From: Spirochaetae bacterium HGW-Spirochaetae-9
GTDB taxonomy: Bacteria; Spirochaetota; Spirochaetia; Treponematales; Rectinemataceae
Length of the DNA: 6,949 nucleotides
Assembly (NCBI GenBank): GCA_002839205.1
Contig: PGXP01000089.1
Location: 1-6,949 of the forward strand
Direction: 5' to 3'
In this document: positions 1 through 6,949 of the stretch, piece after piece
How positions within the stretch are numbered: position 1 is the first letter of the stretch
Layout: every line of letters begins with the position of its first letter
The notes under the pieces: model-generated
The model's database searches: none
Seen by the model: the letters and a program-made list of their open reading frames with translations, nothing else
Told to the model about the DNA's origin: nothing
Program-made: the position numbers and the translations under genes

Positions 1-1485
1 CAAAGCCATCAAGGCCATCCTGTCGATGCCTATGCCCCAGGCGAGAACGGGCACGTCGATGCCGAGGGATTTTGTCACTTCGGGTCTGAAAATCCCAGAG
101 CCTCCGAGCTCGAACCATCCAAGGACGGGGTGCTTGATATGCACTTCCACCGATGGCTCGGTGAAGGGGAAATAACCCGGAACGTACTTCACTTCCTTCG
201 CGCCGGCCACTTCCACGGCGAACATCTCCAAAAAGCCCAAGAGGGTCCGGAGGTTGACATCCTCTCCGAGTACTATCCCTTCTGTCTGGTAAAAATCGGA
301 CAGATGGGTGGCGTCTACCTTGTCGTAACGGAAACATCGGGCTATCCCGAAATACTTGCCCGGTATCTTGGCCTGCGGAAGCTGCCTGGCCGAAAGCACC
401 GTGCCCTGACTGCGGAGGATGAGGCGCCTGGTGAACTCGCGGTCAAATCTGTAGTTCCAGCCACGGCTCCCCGTGTCCCCGCCGTTCTCATGGGCAGCGG
501 CGACATTGGAGAGATGCGGCTCCTCGATGAATTTGGCCAGCTTGGGCTCGTCGATATGGTAGACATCGTGAATGTCGCGGGCGGAATGGAACTGCGGCAT
601 AAAAAGAGCGTCGGAGTTCCAGAATTCGGTTTCCACCATATTGCCATCGAACTCCTCGAAACCGAGAGAAACCAGCTTGTCCTTGACGCTTTCCAGAAAT
701 TCCACATAGGGATTCTTTCGCCCGGGTATAGTCCTGGCTGCGTTGACGCCAATGTTGTACGGCCTGAAGGTTCCGCTTTTCCAGCTGCCTTTTTCGAGTA
801 TGGCAGGCGTGAGAGCCCCCAATTCCTCACCCGTCATGCCAAGTGCGATGAGGGCTGCCCTGACTTCTTCGGTGGCGGCGGCAAGGCGATAGAGAACACG
901 TTCACGTTCTGCGGTTCTGAAGGGAGCATCTGCGGCACCCCGCTTCTTTGCTACCGACTGAAGTACAGCAAGATCGCTCGCCTCGAGCTTGCCCTCGTCG
1001 AGGATTCCGCCCCCTGCTGCTGCGGTTTCGAGAAGGGCTTTGAGCCTGAGCACAGGGTCAGGGAGTTGCGCCCCCTCAGCCAGCGCCGCCCTTTTCTCAG
1101 AATCCATGCAAAGAACGCCTTCTTTGGAGAGAAGCCCGAAGGCTGATCCGATTGTCTTCTGCTCAAAACCCAGCTTTTCGGCCATTTCCGGGAGGCGGGA
1201 GGGCCCTGCAGACTGGATCAGGGCGAATATTCTCTCTTCAGGCGTGCCCTTGTCGGCATATTCCAGGCCAAGTGGCGTTATCTCGTAGTACAGGGTGGTC
1301 TTTCGCTCCGCCTCCTCAAGGAGACCCTTGCCCGTCAACCAGGAAAAGGCCTGGTTCTCCTGGCCTTCGCGATAGCCGAGATCCTCGCGCACTCTGCGCG
1401 CGTCGATTTCGCTGTTTCCGTCGTATCTGAGGAGAATCCGGACTTCGAGAGGATGAAGTGTTTTTGCAACGCTTACAGGATCCAT
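1..1485 (-). CDS. pheS: Phenylalanyl-tRNA synthetase alpha subunit, archaeal/eukaryotic type (3' end cut by window edge)
   Basis: Cytoplasmic class II aminoacyl-tRNA synthetase subunit that, with PheT, charges tRNA-Phe with phenylalanine. The frame is open from the ATG at 1485 to base 1 (495 codons, no stop), so only a short C-terminal end should be missing. The start follows GGAG (1494-1497) with 8-base spacing. Residues 1 to about 135 look like two winged-helix modules, as in the tRNA-binding N-terminus of archaeal/eukaryotic PheS, not the coiled coil of the usual bacterial enzyme. The catalytic core begins near residue 225 (LTPAILEKGSW). Seen motifs: FWNSDALFMPQFHSARD (288-304), motif 2 with RCFRYD (383-388) and HLSDFYQTEG (394-403), the phenylalanine-pocket FPFTEPS (439-445), WFELGGSGIFRPEV (457-470) and motif 3 GIGIDR (484-489). 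It lies 93 bases downstream of the 1040-residue gene on the same strand; I see no convincing terminator or promoter in that gap. pheT may lie beyond the left edge. Confidence 0.95.
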   Translation of the reverse strand, partial: MDPVSVAKTLHPLEVRILLRYDGNSEIDARRVREDLGYREGQENQAFSWLTGKGLLEEAERKTTLYYEITPLGLEYADKGTPEERIFALIQSAGPSRLPEMAEKLGFEQKTIGSAFGLLSKEGVLCMDSEKRAALAEGAQLPDPVLRLKALLETAAAGGGILDEGKLEASDLAVLQSVAKKRGAADAPFRTAERERVLYRLAAATEEVRAALIALGMTGEELGALTPAILEKGSWKSGTFRPYNIGVNAARTIPGRKNPYVEFLESVKDKLVSLGFEEFDGNMVETEFWNSDALFMPQFHSARDIHDVYHIDEPKLAKFIEEPHLSNVAAAHENGGDTGSRGWNYRFDREFTRRLILRSQGTVLSARQLPQAKIPGKYFGIARCFRYDKVDATHLSDFYQTEGIVLGEDVNLRTLLGFLEMFAVEVAGAKEVKYVPGYFPFTEPSVEVHIKHPVLGWFELGGSGIFRPEVTKSLGIDVPVLAWGIGIDRMALMAL

Positions 1486-1578
1486 GTGATCAGCTCCATT
1501 TGCGGAGATTGGGGTACATCGTTGGCCTTGGAGGAAAACGATCGTGCCTGGTGGCGTCGAGTATCGCCCAAAACCCGT

Positions 1579-4500
1579 CTAACCGTCAATTATACCGGAA
1601 GGCTCATCGGATAAATTACCGGCCGAGGGAAGCGCTCGCTTGCGGATGACAGCCTTGCTGCTTCTGCCATCCATAAGCACTTCCACGGGATTCTTCAGGC
1701 TCGTCCAGCGGCAATGTGCCGTCGACATCTCCAGAGGCAGCGTCCGCAGCCAATCCCAATCTATAAAATCGCCTTTATCATGGGAAATTTTGATGTAACC
1801 GATGTTCATGCTCGTGAGGTTGTGGAAAAAGTGCGAACCCAGCGAAGAATCCACGATAAAACCTGGAAGATCAACCTCGACTATAAGCTTGGCGCAGGAA
1901 ATCTGGGCGAAGGTGACGGGAATTCCAAGCCATCTGTCCCTCGTTCCCCATCTGCCGGGACCGATAAGGATGTAACGCCTGCCCTCTTTCTTCAAGCGGG
2001 CATCGATAGCCTCTATCTCAGCGGCCATTTCAATGGTCTCGGATCGATCGAAAGCTGCAGGGTCAACCCAAAGGATATCGCTCAACTCCGATTCCCTGCC
2101 GTTGCCCATCGTTTTCTCCGAGCGGATGAAGGCGTCCTGTTCTTCGACGGAAGTTAGATCGACATCGATTCGATCCTGCTGATGGATAAGCGGCTTCAGC
2201 TGAAGAATATAGAGCGCGGGTTTTCCCGACGCTTCATCCAGATTGAAGGCATATTCGATCTCAACGGGAGTTCCCATCGAGCGCGATCCTATGGAGAGAA
2301 TCATGGAGATAGCATCGGAAAAAGGAAGGGCTTCATATTTGAGGATGTTGGCGAGATCTATTACCTTGGGTCCTCGACCGGAATCACCGGGAACGAAACG
2401 AAGATCTTCGGGATCCCATGTTGAAGCAATCATTGAAAATTGGCGATCGCCGGCTGCCTGGGATATTGGCAATTCAGACAGGCTCGCCATCTCACCGGAG
2501 GAGAGGTCGGGCATTGACTTTTCCATGTCGAGGGCATGGAAATACCTCTGCGTATTCTCAAGCGACTGGTCAGGCGAGAGTACGTCGATCTTTGGATATC
2601 GAGGACAAAAACGATGTGCGGCACCGCCACCGACAACCCATGTTCCCAAACCAAGCCCGGCGATGCAGAGCCCATCTTCCGGCTTCGTATAGGAGACAGG
2701 ATAATAGTTGTAGGACTGAGCTACACCCGATATATGGGGATAGTAATAATTTCCATGCATGGATCCGACAAGTTCCTGAACGACGACTGCCATCCGCTCC
2801 TCTTCAAGGTTATAGCGCGCAACTTCAAAATAAGAACGGGCTTCCTTTGAAAAAAGACTGGCATAGATGAGCCTTATTGCATCGCAGAGCTGCGTGAGCC
2901 TCACTTCGATGTCGGGATGGTTGTTGGGCAGTATATAGGTATCGTAGATTCCGGAGAAGGGTACCATGAGCATGTCTTCAAAGAGTCCGGATGAACGAAC
3001 GGCAAGAGGCTTTCCGGTGGCTCCAAGAAAGGTTCTGAGTCTCGATAAAAGCTGGCGGGAAAGCGGAATAGAGAGAAAAGTTCTCTTCAGCTCTTCGGTG
3101 TAAGGACCGTAGAAAGCAGATGACCACAAGTTGTGCGATTCCAAAAAGTTTTCAAATTCATCAATGCCAATAAATGCGGTACGAGGAATCTTTATGTCGA
3201 TTCCGTCGATATATCGCGAAAAATCGAGATTCTCGAGCAACGAGTGGATGAAGATAATGCCGCGGCCTTTGCCGCCGACGGATCCATCGACAAGCCTGCT
3301 GACATAATTTTCTTCGTCCATCATGCCTTCATCGAAATTGGCAACTATTCCCCTCGATTTTTCCTTTTTCACATTGTCAAGGATTTTTACAATGAAATCG
3401 CGCATCGCCGTCAAATCAGGAAAATCATTTATTTGATAGGGTCGAAGCACTTTTGACATTTGAATTTCGCCTCTTGCCATGAGCCAGGCTGAAAAGTGAT
3501 TCCTTTCGGCATGGTAGGCGAGGCTTTCCGGAGGAAGGACATGGAGAATTTCAATGAACTCCTTCATGTTTTTTGCCCTGCGCAACTCACTCCCGTCGGG
3601 CATGCAAAAGCGAAAGGCCCCGAATCCAAGGTTTTCCTGCAGGTATCCGGCAAGCTCCATTTCGAGAGATTCCGAATTCTTGTCGGCAAAGGAAGCCCCC
3701 ATGGAATACGCCTTTTGCCGTATACGGGGCTCGCTGGACTGGACAAGGATGGGAAGGTCGGGAATCCTGGCCTTTGCCATACGGAGAAATTCGAACCCCG
3801 CCTCCTCATCGGCCACTCCATTGCGGGGAAAGCGAAGGTCGGTGATGACTGTCAACAGGCTTGCCTCATAAGTTTCGAATATTTCCTGGGCTTCCTCGAA
3901 GCTTGAGGCGAGAAGGATTTTCGGCCTGGCACGGATGGAAAGAAGCTTGTAGGTTTCGGTAACCTTTTCTTCCTCGATGAGATTCTGCGTCTGCCTCAGA
4001 ACTACCTTGTAGAGGACGGGCAGGAACCGCGAATAGTAGCGAACCGAATCCTCGATGAGGAGAATGACTCTCACCCGGGCCGCCATCGTGTCAGCCTGCA
4101 CATTCCTCACGTCTTCGATGTATTTGATCATGCCGACGAAAAGCTTGGAATAGCCGTTCCACACGAAAATTCTGTCGATGGATTGCAGGCCTGGGGCTTT
4201 CAGGTCAAGATTTTCCAGGCTCGAATTGTTCGTGGCCATGAGAAGGATGGGAATATCGGGCCAGATGTGCTTCATGGATTGAGCCAGCCTGAGGGGAACC
4301 TCGAAATCGATGCCCGCCATGAGGATAACGAGGTCGAATCGCCCCCCTCTGAAAAGATCGAGGGCTGATTCATCGGTGTAGGCACAGGTAACCCTGGGGA
4401 TGGTGTTGAGATTGAGTTTGAAATATTCCCCGTAGATCTGCTCGGTGAGGACACCGTCCGATTCCACGACGAAGGAATCGTAGAGGCTTCCTACGAGCAG

Positions 4501-4701
4501 AACCTCACGCACCCTGAACCGCATGAGATCGTGGTAGATATTCCGTTCCCGCCGCTGCTGGTCGTAGGCAGCCACCAGTTCGTTGAAATACATGAGGGCA
4601 TGATAATGCAGATGAAGGCAGAACGAAAGTGAGTTCCCCTCGACTTCCTTGACCTCTGCATCACGACCGTGTAGTATCGTTGTTACTCTTTGCAGGAGCA
4701 T
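1579..4701 (-). CDS. Receiver / PEP-pyruvate-binding ATP-grasp fusion protein of unknown function
   Basis: A 1040-residue, probably soluble protein with no signal peptide or membrane segments apparent. Domains in order: a receiver-like fold at about 64-200 without the phosphoacceptor Asp (VILMAG, 125-130); a second receiver at about 209-355 with acidic pair E217-D218, candidate phosphoacceptor D288 (ITDLRFP), S322/S323 and K341; a linker (about 375-440) with [15 protein letters not shown]; a PPDK/PEP-synthase N-terminal type ATP-grasp at about 465-840 with VGGKGRG (475-481), [10 protein letters not shown] (567-576), PFSGIYDTY (581-589), VEIEYAFN (813-820) and YILQLKP (831-837); and a C-terminal region with GPGRWG (914-919), WLGIPV (924-929) and [10 protein letters not shown] (955-964). 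I find no phosphohistidine swivel motif (GGxTSHxA-like) and no PEP-binding barrel, so the full PEP synthase reaction is unlikely. Large uncharacterised proteins with this kind of layout occur in Bacteroidetes and spirochaetes. The ATG at 4701 is the furthest upstream possible, because an in-frame TGA lies two codons before it; no clear ribosome-binding site precedes it, so a later start is possible. Confidence 0.88.
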   Translation of the reverse strand: MLLQRVTTILHGRDAEVKEVEGNSLSFCLHLHYHALMYFNELVAAYDQQRRERNIYHDLMRFRVREVLLVGSLYDSFVVESDGVLTEQIYGEYFKLNLNTIPRVTCAYTDESALDLFRGGRFDLVILMAGIDFEVPLRLAQSMKHIWPDIPILLMATNNSSLENLDLKAPGLQSIDRIFVWNGYSKLFVGMIKYIEDVRNVQADTMAARVRVILLIEDSVRYYSRFLPVLYKVVLRQTQNLIEEEKVTETYKLLSIRARPKILLASSFEEAQEIFETYEASLLTVITDLRFPRNGVADEEAGFEFLRMAKARIPDLPILVQSSEPRIRQKAYSMGASFADKNSESLEMELAGYLQENLGFGAFRFCMPDGSELRRAKNMKEFIEILHVLPPESLAYHAERNHFSAWLMARGEIQMSKVLRPYQINDFPDLTAMRDFIVKILDNVKKEKSRGIVANFDEGMMDEENYVSRLVDGSVGGKGRGIIFIHSLLENLDFSRYIDGIDIKIPRTAFIGIDEFENFLESHNLWSSAFYGPYTEELKRTFLSIPLSRQLLSRLRTFLGATGKPLAVRSSGLFEDMLMVPFSGIYDTYILPNNHPDIEVRLTQLCDAIRLIYASLFSKEARSYFEVARYNLEEERMAVVVQELVGSMHGNYYYPHISGVAQSYNYYPVSYTKPEDGLCIAGLGLGTWVVGGGAAHRFCPRYPKIDVLSPDQSLENTQRYFHALDMEKSMPDLSSGEMASLSELPISQAAGDRQFSMIASTWDPEDLRFVPGDSGRGPKVIDLANILKYEALPFSDAISMILSIGSRSMGTPVEIEYAFNLDEASGKPALYILQLKPLIHQQDRIDVDLTSVEEQDAFIRSEKTMGNGRESELSDILWVDPAAFDRSETIEMAAEIEAIDARLKKEGRRYILIGPGRWGTRDRWLGIPVTFAQISCAKLIVEVDLPGFIVDSSLGSHFFHNLTSMNIGYIKISHDKGDFIDWDWLRTLPLEMSTAHCRWTSLKNPVEVLMDGRSSKAVIRKRALPSAGNLSDEPSGIIDG

Positions 4702-4747
4702 GTTTCATAGCCGGGAGCAAGGTTGCCCGGAGCCGGAGTCGATTTCA
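4702..4747. promoter_or_regulatory. Short divergent intergenic region with imperfect palindrome
   Basis: These 46 bases separate the starts of two divergent genes, so they must hold or border the control signals of both. At 4711-4730 there is an imperfect palindrome: CCGG (4711-4714), two unpaired bases, GCAA (4717-4720), GG, TTGC (4723-4726), CCGG (4727-4730). It could be an operator or a small hairpin in the aroF leader. I see no strong -35/-10 pair. The best plus-strand guess, TTGTTA (4680-4685) with TTTCAT (4703-4708) at 17-base spacing, is weak and its upstream half lies inside the minus-strand gene. No T-box, leader peptide or attenuator fits in this space. Confidence 0.35.
4735..4738 (+). 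promoter_or_regulatory. Ribosome-binding site that fixes the aroF start
   Basis: GGAG lies 9 bases before the ATG at 4748. The reading frame stays open upstream to an ATG at 4649, but that start would overlap the divergent gene and add 33 residues that do not resemble any DAHP synthase N-terminus. The site therefore favours 4748. Confidence 0.7.
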
Positions 4748-5659
4748 ATGAAGAACCTCAAGCTCGTGGCGGCACGACCCGATTCAAGCCGCAGTATCAT
4801 CGATGTAATGGGCGTCAAATTCGGAAAGGATTTCGTCGTCATCGCCGGTCCCTGCTCGGTGGAAACCGAAAGGCAGACGATCGAGACGGCGATTGCCGTG
4901 AAAAAAGCGGGAGCCAACATGCTCCGCGGCGGTGCTTTCAAGCCCAGAACATCGCCCTACGCCTTCCAGGGCTTGGGGCTCAAGGGGCTCAAGCTGCTCG
5001 ACAAGGCGAAGAAAGAAACTGGGTTACCCATCGTCACGGAAGTCGTGGATACGCGCGATGTCTCATGGGTCGGCGAATATGCCGATGTCCTGCAGATCGG
5101 CGCGCGGAATATGCAGAATTTTTCGCTGCTGAGGGAAGCAGGAAAATCAGGGAAACCCATACTCCTGAAGCGAGGCATGTATTCCACGCTCGAAGAATGG
5201 CTCAACTGCGCGGAATACATCCTCGCCGAGGGCAATCCCAACGTGATTCTCTGCGAGCGGGGAATTCGCACCTTTGAAACCTATACCAGGAATACTCTCG
5301 ATCTCTCCATGATTCCGGCTGTGCTCAAGGAAAGCCATCTCCCCATCATCATCGATCCCAGCCACGGCACGGGCATTCTTTCGATGATAGAGCCCATGAG
5401 CCTCGCCGCAATGATTGCAGGTGCCGACGGCCTGGAGATTGAAGTGCACATCGATCCCCCTTCGGCCTTGAGCGACAAGGACCAGCAGCTCACCGTGGGG
5501 CAATTTGAAAAGCTCATGAAAAAGCTGAGGAAAACCAGAATTTTTTACGAATCCCTGAAGGCCGAGGATCAATTCGGCGCCAGCGAAATGGCATCCGAAA
5601 ACCGAGAAGCCGCCGAAGGATCAAAAGAGCCGAGTCCCTTTATCGATGCGGTGGACTGA
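4748..5659 (+). CDS. aroF: 3-deoxy-7-phosphoheptulonate (DAHP) synthase, type Ibeta, without regulatory domain
   Basis: Condenses phosphoenolpyruvate with erythrose 4-phosphate to DAHP, the first shikimate-pathway step, in the cytoplasm. 303 residues from the ATG at 4748. Family motifs: AGPCSVE (33-39), [19 protein letters not shown] (59-77), LLKRGM (139-144), [11 protein letters not shown] (167-177), DPSHGTG (203-209) and IEVHIDP (231-237). The expected metal ligands are C36, H206, E232 and D243. From memory, they match Thermotoga maritima C102, H272, E298 and D309 with one constant offset of 66, so the barrel aligns without gaps between these residues. That offset also shows that the N-terminal ferredoxin-like feedback domain of the Thermotoga enzyme is absent; no chorismate mutase domain is fused either. 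After about residue 265 comes a charged, low-complexity tail of nearly 40 residues. The usual basic pair after DPSHGTG is replaced by Ile-Leu (210-211), which may be lineage variation. First gene of the aro operon; aroB starts 10 bases after its stop. Confidence 0.95.
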   Translation: MKNLKLVAARPDSSRSIIDVMGVKFGKDFVVIAGPCSVETERQTIETAIAVKKAGANMLRGGAFKPRTSPYAFQGLGLKGLKLLDKAKKETGLPIVTEVVDTRDVSWVGEYADVLQIGARNMQNFSLLREAGKSGKPILLKRGMYSTLEEWLNCAEYILAEGNPNVILCERGIRTFETYTRNTLDLSMIPAVLKESHLPIIIDPSHGTGILSMIEPMSLAAMIAGADGLEIEVHIDPPSALSDKDQQLTVGQFEKLMKKLRKTRIFYESLKAEDQFGASEMASENREAAEGSKEPSPFIDAVD

Positions 5660-5669
5660 AGGCAGTTGA

Positions 5670-6701
5670 ATGCGCGAAACCGTGCACTTTTGCGGGATTG
5701 AAGAAATTGCCGCTCGCATAGACAAGAGGAAGACACTCATCCTGAGCGATCGAAGGATTCATTCTCTCTTTGGCGGGCAATTTCCGGATTGTCCGCTCGT
5801 CTTCGTGCCCGAAGGCGAGGCAGCGAAATCCCTGGATGTTCTCGCCGAACTTTTCAGGCAGTTTATCGCCTTCCAACTGGACAGAAGCTGGAAAATTCTC
5901 GTCATCGGCGGGGGGTCCATCAGCGACCTTGGTGGTTATGCCGCCCACAGCTGGCTTCGCGGCATAGGCTTCATGTTCGCCCCCACCACCCTTTTGGCGA
6001 TGACGGATGCCTCTTTGGGCGGCAAGAATGGCATCGATTTTCAGGGCTTCAAGAATGTTGTAGGGTCTTTCCAGAATCCCGAAGCGATATTTTGCGACAT
6101 AGACACCCTCAGGCGTCTCGACGGCAGACAATTCGCCTCCGGCATGGCAGAGGTGATAAAGCACGGCATCATCGATGGAGAGGAATACTTCGCCTTCCTC
6201 GAGAAGACGCTGGCTTCGCAGGCCGGAAACGGCAACCTCGACTACATGGCTTGCCCCGGTGAAACGCTTCGGCACATGGTAGCACAATCCCAGCGCGTCA
6301 AGCTGAACATTGTACAGAGAGATCCCAGGGAGGCAGGCGAACGCAGGATTCTCAACCTCGGCCACAGCTTTGGCCATGCCATCGAAGTAGTTTCAGGTAT
6401 GCCGCATGGCTACTGTGTCGCCCTCGGTATTGTCCTGGCATGCTCGTTTTCCATGCGGCGAGGCTATATGACTGCTTCGACAGCCCAACGCATCGTCAGG
6501 CTTCTTTCGGGCTATGGCCTTCCCGTTGATACAGCTTCCCTGCAAAAGGATAAAGATCGCATGGCTGAAACTCTGTTTATGGATAAAAAGCGAGAGGGCG
6601 CATGGATGAACCTCGTCATCCCCAAGGATATAGGAAGCGTGATTGTAGAGAAGGTAGCCATCCCGGAACTCAAGGCTTTTTTGGATGAGGCTGTGGTATG
6701 A
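5670..6701 (+). CDS. aroB: 3-dehydroquinate synthase
   Basis: Converts DAHP, the product of the gene just upstream, to 3-dehydroquinate using bound NAD and a divalent metal (usually zinc); cytoplasmic. 343 residues, slightly short for the family, mainly because the N-terminal strand region is trimmed. Motifs seen: VPEGEAAKSLD (46-56), the NAD-loop IGGGSISDLGGYAA (79-92), RGIGFMFAPTTLLAMTDASL (97-116) continuing into GGKNG (117-121), FKNVVGSFQNP (127-137), SGMAEVIKHG (157-166) and LNLGHSFGHAIE (228-239). Expected metal ligands E161, H232 and H246 are all present. The common GHTxGHA form has Ser in place of Thr here. GAAGG (5658-5662) sits 7 bases before the ATG and overlaps the aroF stop, suggesting coupled translation. 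Related sugar-phosphate cyclases (such as 2-deoxy-scyllo-inosose synthase) share the fold, but the aroF and aroC neighbours make AroB by far the likeliest. Confidence 0.96.
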   Translation: MRETVHFCGIEEIAARIDKRKTLILSDRRIHSLFGGQFPDCPLVFVPEGEAAKSLDVLAELFRQFIAFQLDRSWKILVIGGGSISDLGGYAAHSWLRGIGFMFAPTTLLAMTDASLGGKNGIDFQGFKNVVGSFQNPEAIFCDIDTLRRLDGRQFASGMAEVIKHGIIDGEEYFAFLEKTLASQAGNGNLDYMACPGETLRHMVAQSQRVKLNIVQRDPREAGERRILNLGHSFGHAIEVVSGMPHGYCVALGIVLACSFSMRRGYMTASTAQRIVRLLSGYGLPVDTASLQKDKDRMAETLFMDKKREGAWMNLVIPKDIGSVIVEKVAIPELKAFLDEAVV

Positions 6702-6949
6702 ACAGATTAGGAAGGATTCTCTGTATCGAGCTTTTCGGCGAATCCCATGGTGCCAAGATCGGCGCCATCATCGATGGCTGCCCAGCAGGCATAGCCCTCT
6801 CGCCTGAAGATTTCGAAGCCGATCTCTCACGCAGGCGTTCCGGGGTTTTGGGCACAACTCCCCGAAGAGAAAGCGACGTTCCGATCATCGTATCGGGCAT
6901 ATATAAGGGCTACAGCACTGGAGCCCCCATCTGCGTAGTCTTCTCCAAT
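6698..6949 (+). CDS. aroC: Chorismate synthase, N-terminal part (cut by window edge)
   Basis: Final common step of aromatic synthesis: 5-enolpyruvylshikimate-3-phosphate to chorismate, dependent on reduced FMN; cytoplasmic. 84 codons are visible, out of roughly 350-400 usual for the family, and the frame is open to the right edge. The N-terminal signature GESHGAKIGAIIDGCP (14-29), containing the catalytic-type His17, fits the chorismate synthase family pattern completely. It is followed by DLSRRRSG and TTPRRESD, then IVSGIYKGYSTGAPI, which correspond to the conserved RRRPG, TT.R.E.D and SG..G.TTG.PI blocks. The ATG overlaps the aroB stop as ATGA, and GAGG (6687-6690) lies 7 bases upstream inside aroB, so translation is probably coupled. 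Its place after aroF and aroB indicates an operon; the intermediate shikimate genes (aroD, aroE, aroK, aroA) are not in this window. Confidence 0.97.
   Translation, partial: MNRLGRILCIELFGESHGAKIGAIIDGCPAGIALSPEDFEADLSRRRSGVLGTTPRRESDVPIIVSGIYKGYSTGAPICVVFSN

Noticed and set aside
130..1146. Plus-strand open frame of 338 codons opposite pheS
   Set aside because: It lies wholly antisense to a clearly recognisable synthetase, has no recognisable motif or ribosome-binding site, and is the kind of shadow frame expected from the codon bias of the real gene.
1535..1544. CGATCG followed by TTTT (minus strand) in the gap before pheS, as a terminator
   Set aside because: The self-complementary part is only six bases with no room for a loop, and the T run is short, so it does not support termination between the two minus-strand genes.
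1486..1578. Possible pheS promoter or T-box leader in the 93-base gap
   Set aside because: No convincing -35/-10 pair, and the gap is too short for a T-box with its stem and antiterminator; cotranscription with the upstream gene is equally likely.
4702..4708. Alternative ATG at 4708 (minus strand) just before the 1040-residue gene
   Set aside because: It is in another frame and reaches a stop after about ten codons, so it encodes nothing supportable.
4649..4747. Upstream extension of aroF by 33 residues
   Set aside because: It would overlap the divergent gene's start, has no resemblance to the regulatory domain of DAHP synthases, and the GGAG before 4748 marks a better start.
5640..6377. 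Minus-strand open frame of 245 codons opposite aroB
   Set aside because: Antisense to a gene with intact catalytic motifs; its translation shows no family resemblance and it is best explained as a codon-bias shadow.

Overview
This window reads as a compact stretch of bacterial chromosome with G+C slightly above half. I see no mobile elements, RNA genes, CRISPR repeats or obvious foreign patches. Five protein genes fill almost all of it, in two divergent groups that meet at a 46-base gap (4702-4747). The best guess for the host is a spirochaete (Treponema/Spirochaeta/Rectinema-like). The reason is that the PheS here is the archaeal/eukaryotic-type phenylalanyl-tRNA synthetase alpha subunit, which spirochaetes are known to carry, while the other genes are ordinary bacterial types. 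This assignment is inference.

Leftward group (minus strand): the first gene, 4701-1579, encodes a 1040-residue protein. It joins a degenerate receiver-like domain, an intact-looking response-regulator receiver domain, a PEP synthase/PPDK-type ATP-grasp (PEP/pyruvate-binding) domain and a C-terminal region with a GPGRWG motif. It has neither the phosphohistidine swivel domain nor the PEP-binding barrel of true PEP synthases, so its reaction is unknown. After 93 bases comes pheS (1485 to beyond the left edge), which is missing only its last few codons.

Rightward group (plus strand): aroF (4748-5659, DAHP synthase of the short type Ibeta), aroB (5670-6701, 3-dehydroquinate synthase) and aroC (6698 to beyond the right edge, chorismate synthase). 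aroF and aroB are 10 bases apart, and aroB and aroC overlap by 4 bases, so this is very probably one operon. It covers steps 1, 2 and 7 of the shikimate pathway. The DAHP synthase has all its metal ligands but no N-terminal regulatory domain, so it should be insensitive to the usual allosteric feedback.

The most interesting item is the 1040-residue protein: a signalling-receiver/ATP-grasp fusion of unknown function. It is transcribed divergently from the enzyme that commits PEP to aromatic synthesis, and lies upstream of a gene that uses phenylalanine. The functional link is a hypothesis only.
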